Of a stretch of DNA of 62,000 nt, positions 60,401 to 62,000 are shown piece after piece (position 1 is the stretch's first letter; each line of letters starts with the position of its first letter). Position numbers and translations under genes: made by a program. The DNA is from Lingula anatina (lineage: Eukaryota > Brachiopoda > Lingulata > Lingulida > Lingulidae), in the NCBI RefSeq assembly GCF_001039355.2, contig NW_019775466.1, positions 131,143 through 193,142 on the forward strand, in the 5' to 3' direction. The notes below the pieces were generated by a model. The model had not been told where the DNA came from. It made no database searches and saw nothing but the letters and a program-made list of their open reading frames with translations.

Positions 60401-61958
60401 CCACAATTTCACACCTTTTCAGGGAGGTTTGTGTCCATTGTTTGGCTCCTTTAAATACATGACAAAATGTCTCTTTATGTGCTCCAGTAGAGTCTGAGTT
60501 TCAGAGACTTTACTTTAGTCCATATAAGTACATCAAAGGTGGACAATGCTATATTTTCCTATCATCTTTCAATACTATTTATCTTCTTTGATTTTATACT
60601 TGCCTTCATGTAGTATTTATTAATGAAAACCTCTATGCATACAAAAGCCATTTTAACACCTAAAGCCATTATTAATTCATAGTATATCTCAGAATGATTT
60701 TATTTTCATCTAAAAATTTCAATTTCCTTTAATATATTAAGCAAAGTCTACTTCATGCACCTTTATCCTTCTTTAAATATTTTTCCATAAAATTTCTCAA
60801 AATCAACTTTAAAATAGATGGTGAGTGCACTAAATTGGCCCTCTGTAGGGTGAAGAGGGTAAATATTATTTCATTCAATATTGACCCTCTTTTATTTTGT
60901 GTCTTCAGATATACTTCACCTTTTGAAACAACTCAGACGTAGTTTAGGAGGGTTTTTTCCCAAAACAAGTATTGGTTGAAACATTAGGAAAACAGTCTTT
61001 ACTGTATTACATACAGTGAAAAGAAGTCAAACTAGGAAGGTGTTGAAACTTGATATCAGATTTGTCTTTTGTAAGGGGTAATTTCTCACTCAAAAATGTT
61101 GAGGTGTAGAGGTACCCACATCTCTGCACCTAATAAGCTTTATCAGGAGTCAATATTATTTTTAGTTTTTGTTTCTGTCGCATGCTGAGAGAGACGGGAC
61201 ATGCGTTAATGCAACACTACTTATTTTTGCAGCGCGACCACGAGTGAAACAACATCCTTGGGTGTGAATGTGTGAAGTCAAATATTTTAATGCATACTTT
61301 CATTGAAAAAGCAGGCCATAAAAATATAATGGCGAGCAACTGGCCACCCTGTACCCTACACCTGAAAAAATAACCAGGGGGGACAGGAAATGATCTGATA
61401 ATGCATCTTTTAAATTGCAAAACACCACTTGTGCCACTTTTCAGATGTTTTTCTCCAGAAAAGGTTGCATAATATTCAGTGGCCACTTGCCCCTGGATAC
61501 AGACAATACTGAGCATTAACAAGAAAGCAACACATTAAAAATGTCTTTGGTTTCTTAATATGCAGGTATTTTACACCAATGACCCCTCCCAACAGGCATA
61601 TAAGGTCAGTCTGATGACCACCAAGTATTAACATGGAAATGACAATGTCTGCTGGGTAACTAATATATGCAAATTTATACCTTCTATTTGGATATTTTAT
61701 GTCAGTTTAATTTTTCTGTCACCAAAACAATATGATTTGATTATGATTCTAAATACAAATGAATGTAAAATACAATTTATAATCTGTATTCAATTTAAAA
61801 CAATGCACAGGTATTAGCAAAAGCTCAGAACTTTTGATTCACCTGTTATTTCAAGATTTTTACATACCTTTGCACTGTCTCATGTGATTGCGTATGCTCA
61901 ACATCAAAGTTAAGCTTTCTTAAGTGGTCTATTATTGTATCATTGCCTAAAAAGTGAC
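57437..61958 (-). CDS. Unrecognised gene, 3' exons: basic segment and hydrophobic tail (partial)
   Basis: Four exons in one consistent frame, transcript order 61868-61958, 58546-58665, 57858-57965, 57437-57611; earlier exons lie beyond the right edge of the window. The visible 164 residues begin HFLGNDTIIDHLRKLNFD, pass through KRGRSRPNLLPVAVPDMPAD, then a run in which 17 of 20 residues are Lys or Arg, then KASFNELWVRISTTE, a Ser/Thr/Pro-rich linker, and end in a hydrophobic tail (PLNLFAATLLHLFLI then RTLR-stop). The tail is compatible with a GPI-attachment signal, and the basic run with heparin or nucleic-acid binding or proprotein cleavage. Together they hint at a secreted or membrane-tethered ligand or antagonist, but I do not recognise the family. 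Splice sites are good (AG/GTAAGT types) and phases agree, so the gene itself is likely real. Confidence 0.6.
58666..61867. other. 3.2-kb intron of the unrecognised gene
   Basis: AT-rich, with a TG microsatellite at 59201-59226. The plus-strand frame at 59282-59638 and the minus-strand frame at 61217-61522 have no family features. No exon with compatible phase stands out between the flanking exons, but a short one could be missed. Confidence 0.45.
59201..59226. repeat. (TG)n microsatellite
   Basis: Thirteen uninterrupted GT units. Confidence 0.95.
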
Positions 61959-62000
61959 CTAGAAAAAAAAGAAAGAAAATATTAAATAATTCACAAATGA

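Noticed and set aside
1-62000. tRNA and rRNA genes
   Set aside because: I looked for cloverleaf and B-box-like words. GGTTC-containing stretches (for example in 29462-29635) belong to repeat units and do not fold as tRNA.

Overview
The window is nuclear DNA of an invertebrate animal. Genes are split into many short exons with GT-AG introns, the DNA is AT-rich, and short inverted-repeat transposons sit in introns. The protein set (LRWD1, WDR36/UTP21, P4HTM, a bombesin-type peptide GPCR, an extracellular Cu/Zn SOD) is metazoan. I cannot place the phylum firmly. The palindrome TAGGCCTA occurs at least four times, which I associate loosely with echinoderms and hemichordates, so a marine deuterostome is a weak guess and a lophotrochozoan is not excluded.

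Layout. 1-15121 (+): LRWD1/ORCA, an origin-recognition-complex partner, without its N-terminal LRR exons and scrambled by two apparent allelic duplications joined at single N bases (3660, 7518). One allele carries a 1.67-kb inverted-repeat transposon. 15122-20271: 3' flank, a decayed LINE tail and inverted repeats. 20272-21447 (-): intronless bombesin/CCHamide-like GPCR with EKH in place of DRY. 24230-27076 (-): two-exon secreted HtrL/YibB-family protein. 27077-30165: intergenic DNA with a striking 174-bp nested inverted-repeat element. 30166-36120 (-): 11-exon TSSK-like protein that has lost the catalytic HRD and DFG aspartates, a predicted pseudokinase. 36763-40161 (+): secreted mosaic protein made of signal peptide, LDL-receptor class A module, six-cysteine WAP-like module and Cu/Zn superoxide dismutase with every metal ligand kept. 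40594-49113 (-): complete 20-exon WDR36/UTP21. 49342-55795 (+): P4HTM with two EF-hands, its middle exons present twice around a lone N at 53053. 57437-end (-): 3' end of an unrecognised gene with a very basic segment and a hydrophobic tail.

From 30 kb on, the genes alternate in direction: kinase/SOD divergent, SOD/WDR36 convergent about 430 bp apart, WDR36/P4HTM divergent with only 228 bp between start codons, P4HTM/last gene convergent. I see no shared pathway. LRWD1 (replication licensing) and WDR36 (ribosome biogenesis) are housekeeping genes; the GPCR, HtrL protein, SOD mosaic and P4HTM act at or through the secretory pathway.

The most novel items are the LDLa-WAP-SOD fusion and the TSSK-like pseudokinase. 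The repeated exon blocks are best read as unmerged haplotypes, not biology. All exon borders were set by eye from splice consensus and reading frame and have no transcript support.
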